Shown piece after piece: positions 25,453-33,806 of a stretch of 64,000 nt of DNA. Position numbers and translations under genes: made by a program. The DNA comes from Eikenella exigua (GTDB lineage: Bacteria; Pseudomonadota; Gammaproteobacteria; Burkholderiales; Neisseriaceae), in contig NZ_CP038018.1 of NCBI RefSeq assembly GCF_008805035.1, positions 1,798,001-1,862,000 of the forward strand, in the 5' to 3' direction. The notes under the pieces were generated by a model, which saw only the letters and a list, made by a program, of their open reading frames with translations, had not been told where the DNA came from and did not search any database. How positions within the stretch are numbered: position 1 is the first letter of the stretch; every line of letters begins with the position of its first letter.

Positions 25453-26928
25453 TTAATACATGCCTTCGCGCTCTTCGCGAGTGCTGATGTAGATATTTTT
25501 CACCTGGGTGTAGGCTTCGAGCATCATTTTGTGGGTTTCGCGGCCGATGCCGGAAGTTTTGTAGCCGCCGAAGGGGGCGCCGGCGGGCAGGCGGTTGTAG
25601 CAGTTCACCCACACGCGGCCGGTTTCCAGGGCGCGGGATACGCGCAGGGCGCGGTTGATGTCGCGCGTCCACACGCCGCCGCCGAGGCCGTATTCGCTGT
25701 CGTTGGCCAGCTGGATAACTTCTTCTTCGGTTTTGAATTTAATCATGGTGGCTACCGGGCCGAAGATTTCTTCTTGGGCGATGCGGCTGTTGTTGCTGTC
25801 GGCAGCAATCAGGGTGGGCTCAACAAATTCGCCTTTGCCCAGCTCGCCTTCTACTTTTTTACCGCCGGTAATGATGCGGCAGCCTTCTTGTTCGCCGATT
25901 TGCACATACTTCAGGATGGTGTTGAGCTGGCCGGCGTTCACTTGGGCGCCCATTTGGGTGTCGTCTTCCCAAGGCAGGCCGACTTTCACTTTCTTGAACT
26001 CTTCAGACAGGGCGGCTACGAATTTGTCGTAAATGCCTTCCTGCACGAAAATGCGCGAACCGGCACAGCACACTTGGCCTTGGTTGAACAAAATACCTTT
26101 TTGCGCGCCTTCCAAGGCTTTGTCGAAAGGCATGTCGTCGAAGAAGATGTTGGCAGATTTGCCGCCCAATTCCAGAGTAGAAGGAATCAGCAGCTCGGCA
26201 GCGGCGATGCCCACGCGGCGGCCCACTTCGGTGGAGCCGGTGAAGGCGAGCTTGTTGAAGCCTTTGTGGTGCAGCATGTATTCGCCGGATTTGCTGCCTT
26301 TGCCGGTAATCACGTTGAGCACGCCTTTGGGCAGCAGGTGGTTTACTTTTTGGGCAAAGGAGAGCAGGCTCAGTGAGGTGCTGGAAGAGGGGTGGATAAC
26401 GATGGTGCAGCCAGCGGCCAGCGCGGGAGCAATTTTCCAGGCAGCCATGAGGAAGGGGAAGTTCCACGGAATGATTTGGCCAACCACGCCGATGGGCTCG
26501 CGCAATACGATGGAGAGATCTTCTTCATCCAGTTGGTTGGCGCTGCCTTCTTCGCCGCGAATTACGCTGGCGAAATAGCGGAAGTGGTCGGAGGCCAATG
26601 GAATGTCGGCAGCGCGGGTTTCACGGATGGGTTTGCCGTTATCGAGCGTTTCCTGCAGGGCGAAAAGTTCGGCATTCTCATCAATCACATCGGCAATTTT
26701 GTTCAGAATGGCGGCGCGCTCGGCGGTGGTGGTTTTGCGCCAGGTTTTAAACGCAGCCTGTGCAGCGGCCACAGCGGCATCCACACCGGCGTCGGTGGCG
26801 TCGGTGAATTTAGCCAAGAGCTCGCCGTTGGCGGGGTTGTGCGATTCCAGCAGATTGCCGGGCTTTGTCCACTCGCCATTGATGAGCAGACCGTATTCGC
26901 GGTCGAAAACGTTCAGATTTTTAGCCAT
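25453..26928 (-). CDS. Aldehyde dehydrogenase, AldB/ExaC type
   Basis: NAD(P)+-dependent oxidation of aliphatic aldehydes such as acetaldehyde. I use the ATG at 26928 (MAKNLNVFDREYGLL), giving 491 residues, in line with the family near 500; the frame to 27057 adds unrelated sequence. Signatures: VVGQIIPWNFPFLMAAWKIA, FTGSTEVGR, the glutamate in LELGGKSANI and the nucleophile in GQVCCAGSRIF. The ending PFGGYKTSGIGRETHKMML is characteristic of the AldB/ExaC group. The 5' leader contains two hairpins and a T9 run. Confidence 0.9.
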   Translation of the reverse strand: MAKNLNVFDREYGLLINGEWTKPGNLLESHNPANGELLAKFTDATDAGVDAAVAAAQAAFKTWRKTTTAERAAILNKIADVIDENAELFALQETLDNGKPIRETRAADIPLASDHFRYFASVIRGEEGSANQLDEEDLSIVLREPIGVVGQIIPWNFPFLMAAWKIAPALAAGCTIVIHPSSSTSLSLLSFAQKVNHLLPKGVLNVITGKGSKSGEYMLHHKGFNKLAFTGSTEVGRRVGIAAAELLIPSTLELGGKSANIFFDDMPFDKALEGAQKGILFNQGQVCCAGSRIFVQEGIYDKFVAALSEEFKKVKVGLPWEDDTQMGAQVNAGQLNTILKYVQIGEQEGCRIITGGKKVEGELGKGEFVEPTLIAADSNNSRIAQEEIFGPVATMIKFKTEEEVIQLANDSEYGLGGGVWTRDINRALRVSRALETGRVWVNCYNRLPAGAPFGGYKTSGIGRETHKMMLEAYTQVKNIYISTREEREGMY

Positions 26929-27282
26929 TTCGTTGGTTCTCCTAAACAATAGTATGGGGCTGGCCGCCCCATTTCCGATAACATAGACAGCATCCTGTGA
27001 TGCTGTGCGTGCAGCATATTCTTTTTTTTTAAGCCTTTCAAGGATACATCTTGCCAAAGTAGGTTTGTTTACAGATTAAAGGCTACCTGAAAGTGCAGCT
27101 TCAACGAGGTTAAAACCGTCACTTGCTACCACTTTCAACGCAGGGTTTGCATTGGTTGCCGTCTGGGATGAAAATCGCGGTATAATAAAGGTATAACAAG
27201 CCTGCTGCCAAGGCAGTGAGTAGGCGAACACATCAGGTTGGAACCAGTTTTTTGTTGCCGCAGAAGCGGAGGAGGATAAACA
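26929..27282. other. Divergent control region, aldehyde dehydrogenase / dehydrogenase
   Basis: A gene-free gap between divergent genes. In the leader of the left gene are hairpins GGGGC-GCCCC (26957-26970) and ACAGCATC-CTGT-GATGCTGT (26987-27006), and nine Ts at 27022-27030. One eikDUS lies near 27081. For the right gene a TATAAT at 27181-27186 stands 19 bases after TTGCCG (27156), a weak promoter, and GGAGGAGG precedes the ATG at 27283. Confidence 0.5.
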
Positions 27283-28359
27283 ATGCAAACGATTAAAAAA
27301 ATTGATGCTGCAGCCCTACGTGCGTTCACCGAGGCCGCCTTTAAGGCTTACGGCTTCGTGCCGGAAGAAGCGGCGCAGATTACCGATGTGCTGGTAGCCG
27401 CCGACCTCTGCGGTGTGGACACGCACGGTTCGCAGCGGCTGGAAATGTACCGTCAGCACATCAATGGTGGCTTCGTACACATTGGCGCCAAACCGGAAAC
27501 TGTGTTTGAAACGCCCGTATCGGCAGTAGTGGACGGCCACGCCGCCATGGGGCAGCTCGTATCGCGCTATGCCATGCAGATTGCCATCGACAAGGCCAAA
27601 CAAAACGGCATCGGCATGGTGTCGGTGCGCAATTCCAACCACTACGGCATCGCCGCCTACTACAGCAGCATGGCCGCCAGCCAAGGCCTAGTGGGCATTT
27701 CCATGACTAACTCCTTCCCCATCGTGGTGCCCACCTACGGCCGCACCCCGATGATGGGCACCAACCCCATCGCCGTGGCCATTCCCGCCAGCCCGACCGA
27801 TTTCAGCCTCGATGCCGCCACCTCTGTGGTTGCTTTCGGCAAACCCGAGGTATACCTCAAAAAAGGCTTAACCGCTCCGCTTGGCTGGGCAATTAACAGC
27901 CAGGGCGTGGACGAAACCGACCCGCAGATTATTGTGGAATGCGTGCGCCAAGGGCTGGGCGGTGGCATGTATCCCTTGGGCGGCAGCAGCGAGCTGTTTG
28001 GCAGCCACAAAGGCTATGGTTATGCCGTGCTGGTGGAATTCTTCTCCGCCTGCCTCTCGCAAGGCACCACTTCCAACCACACCATGAAAAACAGCCATGC
28101 CGGCATCTGCCACTATTTCGCTGCCTTCAACCCGGAAATCTTCGGCGATGCCCAAGCTATCCGCAGCCATTTCAGCGCCTACCTGCAAGAGCTGCGCGAA
28201 TCGGCAAAAGCCGCCGGCCAAGAGCGGATTTACATCCACGGCGAAAAAGAAGCCGAATGCTGCCGCGAACGCAAACAAAGCGGCATCCCCATCCTGCCCA
28301 AAACGCTGGACGAAATGCGCCGCTTGGCCGAAGAACTTGGACTGCCGTTTGAGTGGTAG
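27283..28359 (+). CDS. Malate/L-lactate dehydrogenase family oxidoreductase (Ldh_2)
   Basis: NAD(P)-dependent dehydrogenase of the YlbC/YiaK/malate-L-sulfolactate family, 358 residues. Family motifs: ADLCGVDTHGSQRLEMY near residue 40, IGMVSVRNSNHYGIAAYY, GTNPIAVAIPA, and the substrate region SHKGYGYAVLVEFFSACLSQ. The exact 2-hydroxyacid substrate (malate, lactate or another) cannot be decided. ATG at 27283 has a strong ribosome site. The gene stands alone; a convergent terminator separates it from the phosphatase gene. Confidence 0.85.
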   Translation: MQTIKKIDAAALRAFTEAAFKAYGFVPEEAAQITDVLVAADLCGVDTHGSQRLEMYRQHINGGFVHIGAKPETVFETPVSAVVDGHAAMGQLVSRYAMQIAIDKAKQNGIGMVSVRNSNHYGIAAYYSSMAASQGLVGISMTNSFPIVVPTYGRTPMMGTNPIAVAIPASPTDFSLDAATSVVAFGKPEVYLKKGLTAPLGWAINSQGVDETDPQIIVECVRQGLGGGMYPLGGSSELFGSHKGYGYAVLVEFFSACLSQGTTSNHTMKNSHAGICHYFAAFNPEIFGDAQAIRSHFSAYLQELRESAKAAGQERIYIHGEKEAECCRERKQSGIPILPKTLDEMRRLAEELGLPFEW

Positions 28360-28380
28360 GGCTTCGATACGGCAGTAATC

Positions 28381-28413
28381 AAAGGCTACCTGAAAAACTT
28401 TCAGGTAGCCTTT
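28381..28413. terminator. Bidirectional eikDUS terminator
   Basis: AAAGGCTACCTGAAA at 28381 and its inverse ending at 28413, between convergent genes. Confidence 0.75.
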
Positions 28414-28426
28414 TAGCGTTTGCCTG

Positions 28427-28903
28427 CTAGGACTGGTTGGCCAAATCTTTTTCAATCTTATCCAGCAGCGCGGTGCAGCAGGCGGTGAGGATGCGGCGGG
28501 TTTCGTTGAAGTTGCCGGTGTACCACGGGTCGGGAACGTGGCTGTAACCGCTATCGGGCAGAAGGTCGGTAATCTTGAAGATTTTGCCGGGGTGGCGGCC
28601 GAAGCGTTGTTCCAGCTCGGCCAGGTTGTTGTCGTCCATGGCCAGCAGGTAGTCGAAATCGGCCAAATCCTGCGCGCGTACGCGGCTGCTCACAAAGCCG
28701 CTGCTGTCGATGCCTTCGGCGGAGAGGATTTCCAGGCTGCCGCAGTGCATGCCTTCGCCATCGTGCCAGCCAGATGTGCCCGCACTGGCGGTGTGCACCG
28801 GCAGGCCGCGGGCGGCAGCCGTGCTGCGGCAGAGATATTCGGCCATCGGCGAGCGGCAGATATTGCCCAGGCAAACGAACAAAACCTTAACGGGGCGTTC
28901 CAT
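28427..28903 (-). CDS. Low molecular weight protein-tyrosine phosphatase
   Basis: Hydrolyses phosphotyrosine. The 158-residue protein has the P-loop VCLGNICRSP (Cys11, Arg17) at the N-terminus and the catalytic acid in DPWYTGNFNETRR. No tyrosine kinase or exopolysaccharide operon is nearby, so it is more like the stand-alone housekeeping type than the Wzb type. The MAPEG gene lies 15 bases upstream on the same strand, with a DUS between. Confidence 0.92.
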   Translation of the reverse strand: MERPVKVLFVCLGNICRSPMAEYLCRSTAAARGLPVHTASAGTSGWHDGEGMHCGSLEILSAEGIDSSGFVSSRVRAQDLADFDYLLAMDDNNLAELEQRFGRHPGKIFKITDLLPDSGYSHVPDPWYTGNFNETRRILTACCTALLDKIEKDLANQS

Positions 28904-28918
28904 AAGGCTACCTGAAAA

Positions 28919-29302
28919 TTAAATTGCCGCAATAAACAAAGCCACGATGCACAGCAGGTTCACGCCGAACATGGCCGAACGCAGCGTGGCTTTATCGTTG
29001 ATATAGCAATAGATAAAGGCGATGCGGCTGGCCACGAAGAGCAGCGCCCAGAAGTTGATGGTGAACTGGGCGGCGTTGCCGGTAACGTGGGCGATGATCA
29101 CGGCGGCGGCAAACGGCGGGAAGATTTCGTAGCTGTTTTGCTGCGCCGCATCGGCGCGGGCGGCCTTGCCTTGGGCATGAGCCAGGAAGGCGCGCGGGTT
29201 GTGGTTGTCGGCCGGGGAAAAGCCGGCGCGGTATTTGGCATAGGCGGCGCAGAAAATGGGCAGGAAAATGGCGAAGAAGATGCACCAGTAGGCTAAAGTC
29301 AT
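28919..29302 (-). CDS. MAPEG-family membrane protein
   Basis: A 127-residue, four-helix inner-membrane protein of the MAPEG/eicosanoid-glutathione metabolism family. The fit rests on the early YWCIFFAIFLPIFCAAYAKY, the central NSYEIFPPFAAAVIIAHVTG and the ending FVASRIAFIYCYINDKATLR, which match bacterial MAPEG proteins. Function in bacteria is mostly unknown. Likely cotranscribed with the downstream phosphatase gene. Confidence 0.8.
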   Translation of the reverse strand: MTLAYWCIFFAIFLPIFCAAYAKYRAGFSPADNHNPRAFLAHAQGKAARADAAQQNSYEIFPPFAAAVIIAHVTGNAAQFTINFWALLFVASRIAFIYCYINDKATLRSAMFGVNLLCIVALFIAAI

Positions 29303-29542
29303 GATGTGTTTGCTCCTAAATAGGGCTAAAGCGCTTATTTTTTCCCGCCGGCACTACTACCCAGCAGGAGGAACATTGCTTCAGCCGTAATTGGTTGGAA
29401 AGATTGGTTTTGTGAGAGGCGTGATTATACACGGGTGCAAGACAGATGGGCTGTTTCCGGCAGCAGGCCGCGGCATGGGGTGCCGCAATGCTGGCAGGCT
29501 ACCTGAAACTTGAGCTGCGCAGAAACTGTGCGGGGCTGCGTT

Positions 29543-30500
29543 TCAGGTAGCCTCTTTCACATCGGGGAACACCAGCCGCGCTTCCATGCCGTTTTCGCGG
29601 TTGGCGAGCATCAGGCGGCCGTGGTGCAGGCGCATGATTTCGGTGGTGAAACTCAAGCCCAGCCCGCTGCTGCGGCTGCCGTCGGTGCGGGGGAGCGAGT
29701 AGAAGCGTTGGGGGATTTTGGCCAGCGCGTAATCGGGAACGGGGCTGCCTTGGTTGTAAACCGCCAGTTCGGTGCGGTTTCGGCTGCGGGTGAGACTGAG
29801 GCGGATTTCGCTGCCGGTTTCGGCAAAATCAATGGCGTTGTAAAGCAGGTTGTCGATGGCTTGGCGCAGCAGCAGCGGATCGCCTTGGATAGCACGGGGC
29901 GGGCAGTTGAGGGCGATGTGCAGCTGTTTGGCTTGCAGGGCGGCGCGGCTTTCTTGGGCGGCTTGGGCGGCGAGATGGGCCAAATCGACGGTTTGGGTAT
30001 CGTTCAGGCTGTCGCGGTTTTCCAGGCGGGCGAGTTCGAGCAGGCGGGCGATGAGTTACTTTTGTTTTTCGGTGTTGCGGCGGATGCGGTCGAGCAGCTG
30101 CTGCTGGTTGGGGCTGAGGGGGCTGTCTTGCAGCAGCTCGAGGGCGGCCTGCTGGGCGGTGAGCGGGGTTTTGAGTTCGTGGGTGAGGCCTAAGACATAA
30201 TTTTCAATGTGTTGGCGGTGGTCGAGTTCGTCGCGCAGGTGGGCGACGGCGTGGACGAGGCGGTAGAGGTAGTTGTCGCCGAATTGCGGTGGCGGGGCGG
30301 TTGGCGGCCATGGCTTCGGCATAACGGCGGATGCGGTTGATGCTGTGGGCAAGCCACCAGGCAAGCGCGCCGAGCACGAGCAGGCTGGCAGTGAGCAGGA
30401 GCAGGATGCCGAGCAGGACGAAGAAAAGACGGATGCTGAGGTGTTTGAAATATTTAAGAATGGGATTGGCTGAATGGATATGGTTGCGTGGCCTGATATT
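29543..30500 (-). pseudogene. CreC-like sensor histidine kinase, decayed
   Basis: Remnant of a membrane histidine kinase. In order, on the minus strand: one TM segment (IRLFFVLLGILLLLTASLLV), a HAMP-like start, the dimerisation H-box ENYVLGLTHELKTPLTAQQ, then the ATPase domain (N-box QAIDNLLYNAIDFAE, G-box GLGLSFTTEIM). Three lesions are visible: the periplasmic N-terminus is missing (a stop precedes the TM segment), there is a frameshift near 30296, and a TAA at 30056-30058 splits H-box from ATPase where CAA would restore the frame. The stop at 29543 lies in an eikDUS. The H-box resembles CreC. The partner regulator remnant lies across the inserted block at 33807. Confidence 0.8.
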
Positions 30501-30645
30501 GAGTCGGGCGGTGTTTCAATTTCGTTGCGTTTCGCTTTCAGGTAGCCTGAAAAGTGTGTGTGATTAAGTCGGGCTTTCGCGCTTGGAGGCCGTCTGAAAA
30601 GGAGGTTAGCGATAACTGATGACTATCCTTGAGCTTGCCGGATTT

Positions 30646-31551
30646 TCAGGTAGCCTCTTTATCATACATTTCCCGCAATACTTCCGTCAGCCAGTCGAAT
30701 ACCTTTAACACGCGCCCGGAAGTTACTGTGCGTTGCGGGCGGTAGATGTAGAGTTGCCACGGGCGGCGCGGGATTTCGGGAAAGAGTTCCACCAGTTCGC
30801 CGTTTTGCAGGTGGATTCGGCACAGATGTTCCGGGATATAGGCGGCAACGCTGCCTGCCAGTGCGGCGGCGAGTTCGTTGGCAGGGTCGTCTGTGATGAA
30901 ACGGATGTTTTTTGGAAAAACGTGCATTTCTGAGTTGAGCGGCCAGCCCCACGGGCGGTTGGTGTTGGCGTTAATGAGCGACGATGCAGGAAAACGGCCG
31001 GTTAATTCGTCTAGGCTTTGCGGCGTGCCGTGGCGGGCGAGATAGGCGGGGGAGGCGACGATTTTGTCGGTGGTGTCGCAGATTTTGCGGACAATCATCA
31101 AATCTTCCGCCTGTGTGCCGATGCGGATGCCGATGTCGAGTTGGTTTTCCACCGCGTTAAGTTTGGCGTTGTTGCTGCGCCAATCGATATGAAGTTCGGG
31201 ATAGTCGGCGCATTTTTCCAGCAGGCGGGTGAGTATGCGGTTGTTATCGTTCCACTGCGGTACGGTAATGCGGACAATGCCGCGTATCTCGTCTTTTTCT
31301 TTGGCGGCAGAAAACAGGTTTTCGCTGTCGGCAAGGAGCTGCTGGGCACGCGGCAGGAAGGCTGCGCCAAACTCGGTCAGGTGGATATTGCGTGTGTTGC
31401 GGGTAAAAAGCTGTTCGCCGAGGTGTTGTTCCAATTCGGCAATCACACGCGTTACCACCTGCGGCGAAACGGACAGGCGCAGCGCGGTCTCGCGGAATTG
31501 CAGGGTCTCGGCGGCGGAGCAGAAGTGTTTTAGGGCGTTGAGTTTATCCAT
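30646..31551 (-). CDS. LysR-family transcriptional regulator
   Basis: A 301-residue regulator with an N-terminal winged helix (LNALKHFCSAAETLQFRETA, LSVSPQVVTRVIAELEQHLG) and a substrate-binding-like effector domain. It is divergent from the hydrolase gene at 31837, the classic arrangement in which a LysR protein controls its neighbour. The shared gap has an inverted repeat AACAAT-N13-ATTGTT at 31633-31657 next to a TATAAT, a candidate operator. The stop codon and last residues EAT are formed by an eikDUS, suggesting that the 3' end was joined to resident Eikenella sequence. Confidence 0.88.
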   Translation of the reverse strand: MDKLNALKHFCSAAETLQFRETALRLSVSPQVVTRVIAELEQHLGEQLFTRNTRNIHLTEFGAAFLPRAQQLLADSENLFSAAKEKDEIRGIVRITVPQWNDNNRILTRLLEKCADYPELHIDWRSNNAKLNAVENQLDIGIRIGTQAEDLMIVRKICDTTDKIVASPAYLARHGTPQSLDELTGRFPASSLINANTNRPWGWPLNSEMHVFPKNIRFITDDPANELAAALAGSVAAYIPEHLCRIHLQNGELVELFPEIPRRPWQLYIYRPQRTVTSGRVLKVFDWLTEVLREMYDKEAT

Positions 31552-31573
31552 TTTGATTTCAAGAGATTGGTTC

Positions 31574-31603
31574 AGGCCGTCTGAAAACCTTTTCAGGCAG
31601 CCT
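31574..31603. terminator. Hairpin formed by two different DUS dialects
   Basis: AGGCCGTCTGAA (Neisseria) at 31574 pairs with the inverse of AGGCTGCCTGAA (Simonsiella) at 31592-31603, with mismatches at the dialect positions. It lies just upstream of the LysR start, so it is more likely a relic or uptake site than a LysR terminator. Confidence 0.45.
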
Positions 31604-31632
31604 GCACCTTAATTGTTCCAAATTTTAGAATT

Positions 31633-31681
31633 AACAATTCAGATTTTATTCATTGTTTGCAAATCAGTCCATCCCTATAAT
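31633..31681 (+). promoter_or_regulatory. Candidate promoter and LysR operator for the hydrolase gene
   Basis: TTGTTT at 31653 and TATAAT at 31676-31681 are 17 bases apart. The inverted repeat AACAAT-N13-ATTGTT overlaps the -35 box, a usual place for a LysR-type site. No experiment supports this here. Confidence 0.5.
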
Positions 31682-31716
31682 GCACTCCTTCGATAAGCAA
31701 ATAACGGAGCAACCCC

Positions 31717-31833
31717 ATGAAAAATCAAGCTAAAAAATCATTCCTGAAAACTGCTGCCGCAGCCGCCGTTGCATTGACTTTGTCCGCCCCTGCGCTGGCA
31801 GACGTATCCATTACCCCGATGAAAGGAGTTTAA
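31717..31833 (+). CDS. 38-residue signal-peptide ORF in frame with the hydrolase
   Basis: ATG at 31717 encodes a textbook Sec signal peptide: KKSFLKTAAAAAVALTLS followed by APALADVSITPMKGV and a TAA stop. The next in-frame ATG, five codons later counting from the GTT, starts the hydrolase. Either a secreted precursor was split by the nonsense codon, or the ORF is a leader whose AAAGGAG end doubles as ribosome site for the cytosolic hydrolase. Both readings are open. Confidence 0.5.
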   Translation: MKNQAKKSFLKTAAAAAVALTLSAPALADVSITPMKGV

Positions 31834-31836
31834 ACC

Positions 31837-32868
31837 ATGCAGCTTACCCAAGAATGGGACAAAATTTTCCCCCTGTCCAATAAAGTGGAGCACCACAAAG
31901 TTACCTTCCGCAACTGCTACGGTATTACATTGGTTGGTGATTTATATGTGCCGAAAAATATCCGTTCAGGTCAGAAACTGCCCGCAATTGCGGTGGCCGG
32001 CGCGTTCGGCGCGGTGAAGGAGCAATCCAGCGGTTTATATGCCCAAGCGATGGCAGAACGTGGTTTTGTAACCTTGGCATTTGACCCGTCCTACCTCGGT
32101 GAATCCGGCGGCGAACCGCGCAATATGGCCTCGCCCGACATCAATACCGAAGATTACAGCGCTGCTGTCGATTTTCTCGGCCTGCAAAACTTCGTGAACC
32201 GCGATGAAATCGGCATCTTGGGCATCTGCGGCTTGGGCGGCATGGCACTGAACGCGGCGGTATCCGACACGCGCATTAAGGCCGTCGCCACCAACACCAT
32301 GTACGACATGACCCGCGTGATGGCCAACGGCTACGAAATCAACATGAAGCAGAACGCACAAGGCAGCTACGACCGCGCCCAGCCGCAAATGAATGTCGAA
32401 GCGCGCTACCAAACGAAAGTGCAATTGAACAACGGCCGCTGGGAAGCCGCGCAAAACGGCTACGCCACTCTTTCGCCCGCCAACAACCTTGACCCGGCAA
32501 AAGACATCACCGCCGACACGCCGAAATTCATCGCCGAATATGCCAATTTCTACCGCACCAAACGCGGCTTCCATCCCCGCGCTGTGAATTCCAATCCGCA
32601 AGGTTCGTGGGCAAACACAGTGCCGCTGGCATTCATCAATATGCCCATCCTGCAACGTGCCGGCGAATTGCGCACCCCCGCTTTAATCGTACACGGTGAA
32701 AAAGCTCACTCACGCTATTTCAGCGAAGACATGTTCAAATCTCTGGGCAGCAAAAACAAAGAGCTGTACATCGTGCCGGGTGCGAACCACACGGATTTGT
32801 ATGACAACACTCGAGGCAAGATTCCGTTTGATAAGTTTGAGCAGTTCTTTAAAGCAAATCTGCATTAA
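31837..32868 (+). CDS. Alpha/beta hydrolase, dienelactone-hydrolase-like
   Basis: A 343-residue alpha/beta-hydrolase. The nucleophile elbow GILGICGLGGMAL carries Cys instead of Ser, as in the dienelactone hydrolase group. The C-terminal part gives the acid/His side (LIVHGEKAHSRYF, VPGANHTDLYD). An AAGGAG lies 8 bases before ATG 31837. As annotated it has no signal peptide, but the ORF directly upstream encodes one in the same frame (31717-31833). It is divergent from the LysR gene, its probable regulator. Substrate unknown. Confidence 0.82.
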   Translation: MQLTQEWDKIFPLSNKVEHHKVTFRNCYGITLVGDLYVPKNIRSGQKLPAIAVAGAFGAVKEQSSGLYAQAMAERGFVTLAFDPSYLGESGGEPRNMASPDINTEDYSAAVDFLGLQNFVNRDEIGILGICGLGGMALNAAVSDTRIKAVATNTMYDMTRVMANGYEINMKQNAQGSYDRAQPQMNVEARYQTKVQLNNGRWEAAQNGYATLSPANNLDPAKDITADTPKFIAEYANFYRTKRGFHPRAVNSNPQGSWANTVPLAFINMPILQRAGELRTPALIVHGEKAHSRYFSEDMFKSLGSKNKELYIVPGANHTDLYDNTRGKIPFDKFEQFFKANLH

Positions 32869-32979
32869 GGTCGTCTGAAAGGCTACCTGAGAGCATAAAA
32901 GCAGCCTGCACTTTGTTTGAAGAATGCAGGCTGCATTTTATTTTTCAGACGGCCTTTTCGAGGTTGGAGGTCGTCTGAA
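32868..32979. repeat. Four DUS dialects in 112 bases, including two terminator pairs
   Basis: In order: mucosa-type AGGTCGTCTGAA (32868), Eikenella-like GGCTACCTGA (32881), Kingella-type AAGCAGCCTGCA (32899) with its inverse TGCAGGCTGC (32925-32934), Neisseria-type inverted (32944-32955) and mucosa-type again (32968-32979). The Kingella pair is a good terminator for the hydrolase. The last two pair with each other as terminator for the methyltransferase. Confidence 0.8.
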
Positions 32980-33000
32980 AAATAAAATGCGGCGGCTGTT

Positions 33001-33750
33001 TCAAGCAGGTTTGCGGAAGGTAATGCAGTAAAAGCGGTTGTTCCACAGCAGCCGCGTTTTCTTTTCCTGTACGGTTTCGGGAATGCAGTTTTCGATTTGT
33101 GTCAGGTCGAAATCGGTGTCTTGGAAATAGCTCCGCGTGAATAGGCTTTTTTTGTATTGTTGTTGGATGAAGTCGGTGGTTTCGTCTGCAATCATGATTT
33201 TGGTGCCGGGCTTGGCGACGCGCAGCATTTCGTTGATGGCTTTTTGTTTGTCGCTGAAAAAATTGATGCCGCCCACATGGAATACGACGTCGAACATATT
33301 GTCGGCAAAGGGTAAATCTTCGGCGTTGCAGTGTACCAAGTCCAAGCCTGCCGCTTTTTTCTGCCACACGTCGCGGCAGCGTTCCAACATGCCGAGCGAC
33401 AGGTCGGCACCGGTCAAGTCCAGCGCGGCGGGGTCGATGTTGGCGGGCAGGTGGTTTAAATCGGTACCTGTGCCGATGGAGACGTAGAGGGCGGTGCAAT
33501 CCTGCCGCCATTCCAGTTCGCCCATCAGGCTGCGCCGTGTCTCGTTGATGCTGTTGCCGTATCTGAGGCGGGCTATCCAGCGTTCGCCGAAATCGTACCA
33601 ACGGGCGAGGTGGTTGTACATTTTCATGTATTTGGCGTTGTCGCCCGTTACGTTGTCGGAATCGAGGCACAGCAGGATGCCGTCTTGTTCGGGTGGAAGC
33701 GGGTTTTGTAAGGCGGGTTTGAGTTTTTGGATGAGCTTGGCGGAAGGCAT
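33001..33750 (-). CDS. Class I SAM-dependent methyltransferase
   Basis: A 249-residue UbiE/Methyltransf_11-type enzyme. Motif I is slightly unusual (ALYVSIGTGTDLNHLP); motif II follows as LDLTGADLSLGMLERCRD, then DLVHCNAEDLPFADNMFDVVF and the post-motif RVAKPGTKIMIADET. A long N-terminal region (KMYNHLARWYDFGERWIARL) resembles the lid of UbiE-like enzymes. Substrate unknown. It is part of the imported block and is the gene nearest its right boundary. Confidence 0.82.
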   Translation of the reverse strand: MPSAKLIQKLKPALQNPLPPEQDGILLCLDSDNVTGDNAKYMKMYNHLARWYDFGERWIARLRYGNSINETRRSLMGELEWRQDCTALYVSIGTGTDLNHLPANIDPAALDLTGADLSLGMLERCRDVWQKKAAGLDLVHCNAEDLPFADNMFDVVFHVGGINFFSDKQKAINEMLRVAKPGTKIMIADETTDFIQQQYKKSLFTRSYFQDTDFDLTQIENCIPETVQEKKTRLLWNNRFYCITFRKPA

Positions 33751-33806
33751 GGCGTTACTCCTGTGGATGGTTGCGACAGCTTGAAAGGCCGTCTGAAAAC
33801 CGTACT

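Larger units (their letters stand above)
30587..33797. mobile_element. Imported block bounded by Neisseria-type uptake sequences
   Basis: AGGCCGTCTGAA, the AG-DUS of Neisseria, stands at both ends (30587-30598 and 33786-33797) and internally at 31574 and, inverted, 32944. Mucosa-type copies (32868, 32968), a Simonsiella-type copy (inverted, 31592) and a Kingella-type pair (32899-32934) are also present. It carries a LysR gene, a hydrolase gene and a methyltransferase gene, and lies exactly between the two broken halves of a two-component system. No transposase or integrase is seen, so natural transformation is the likely route. Confidence 0.65.
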
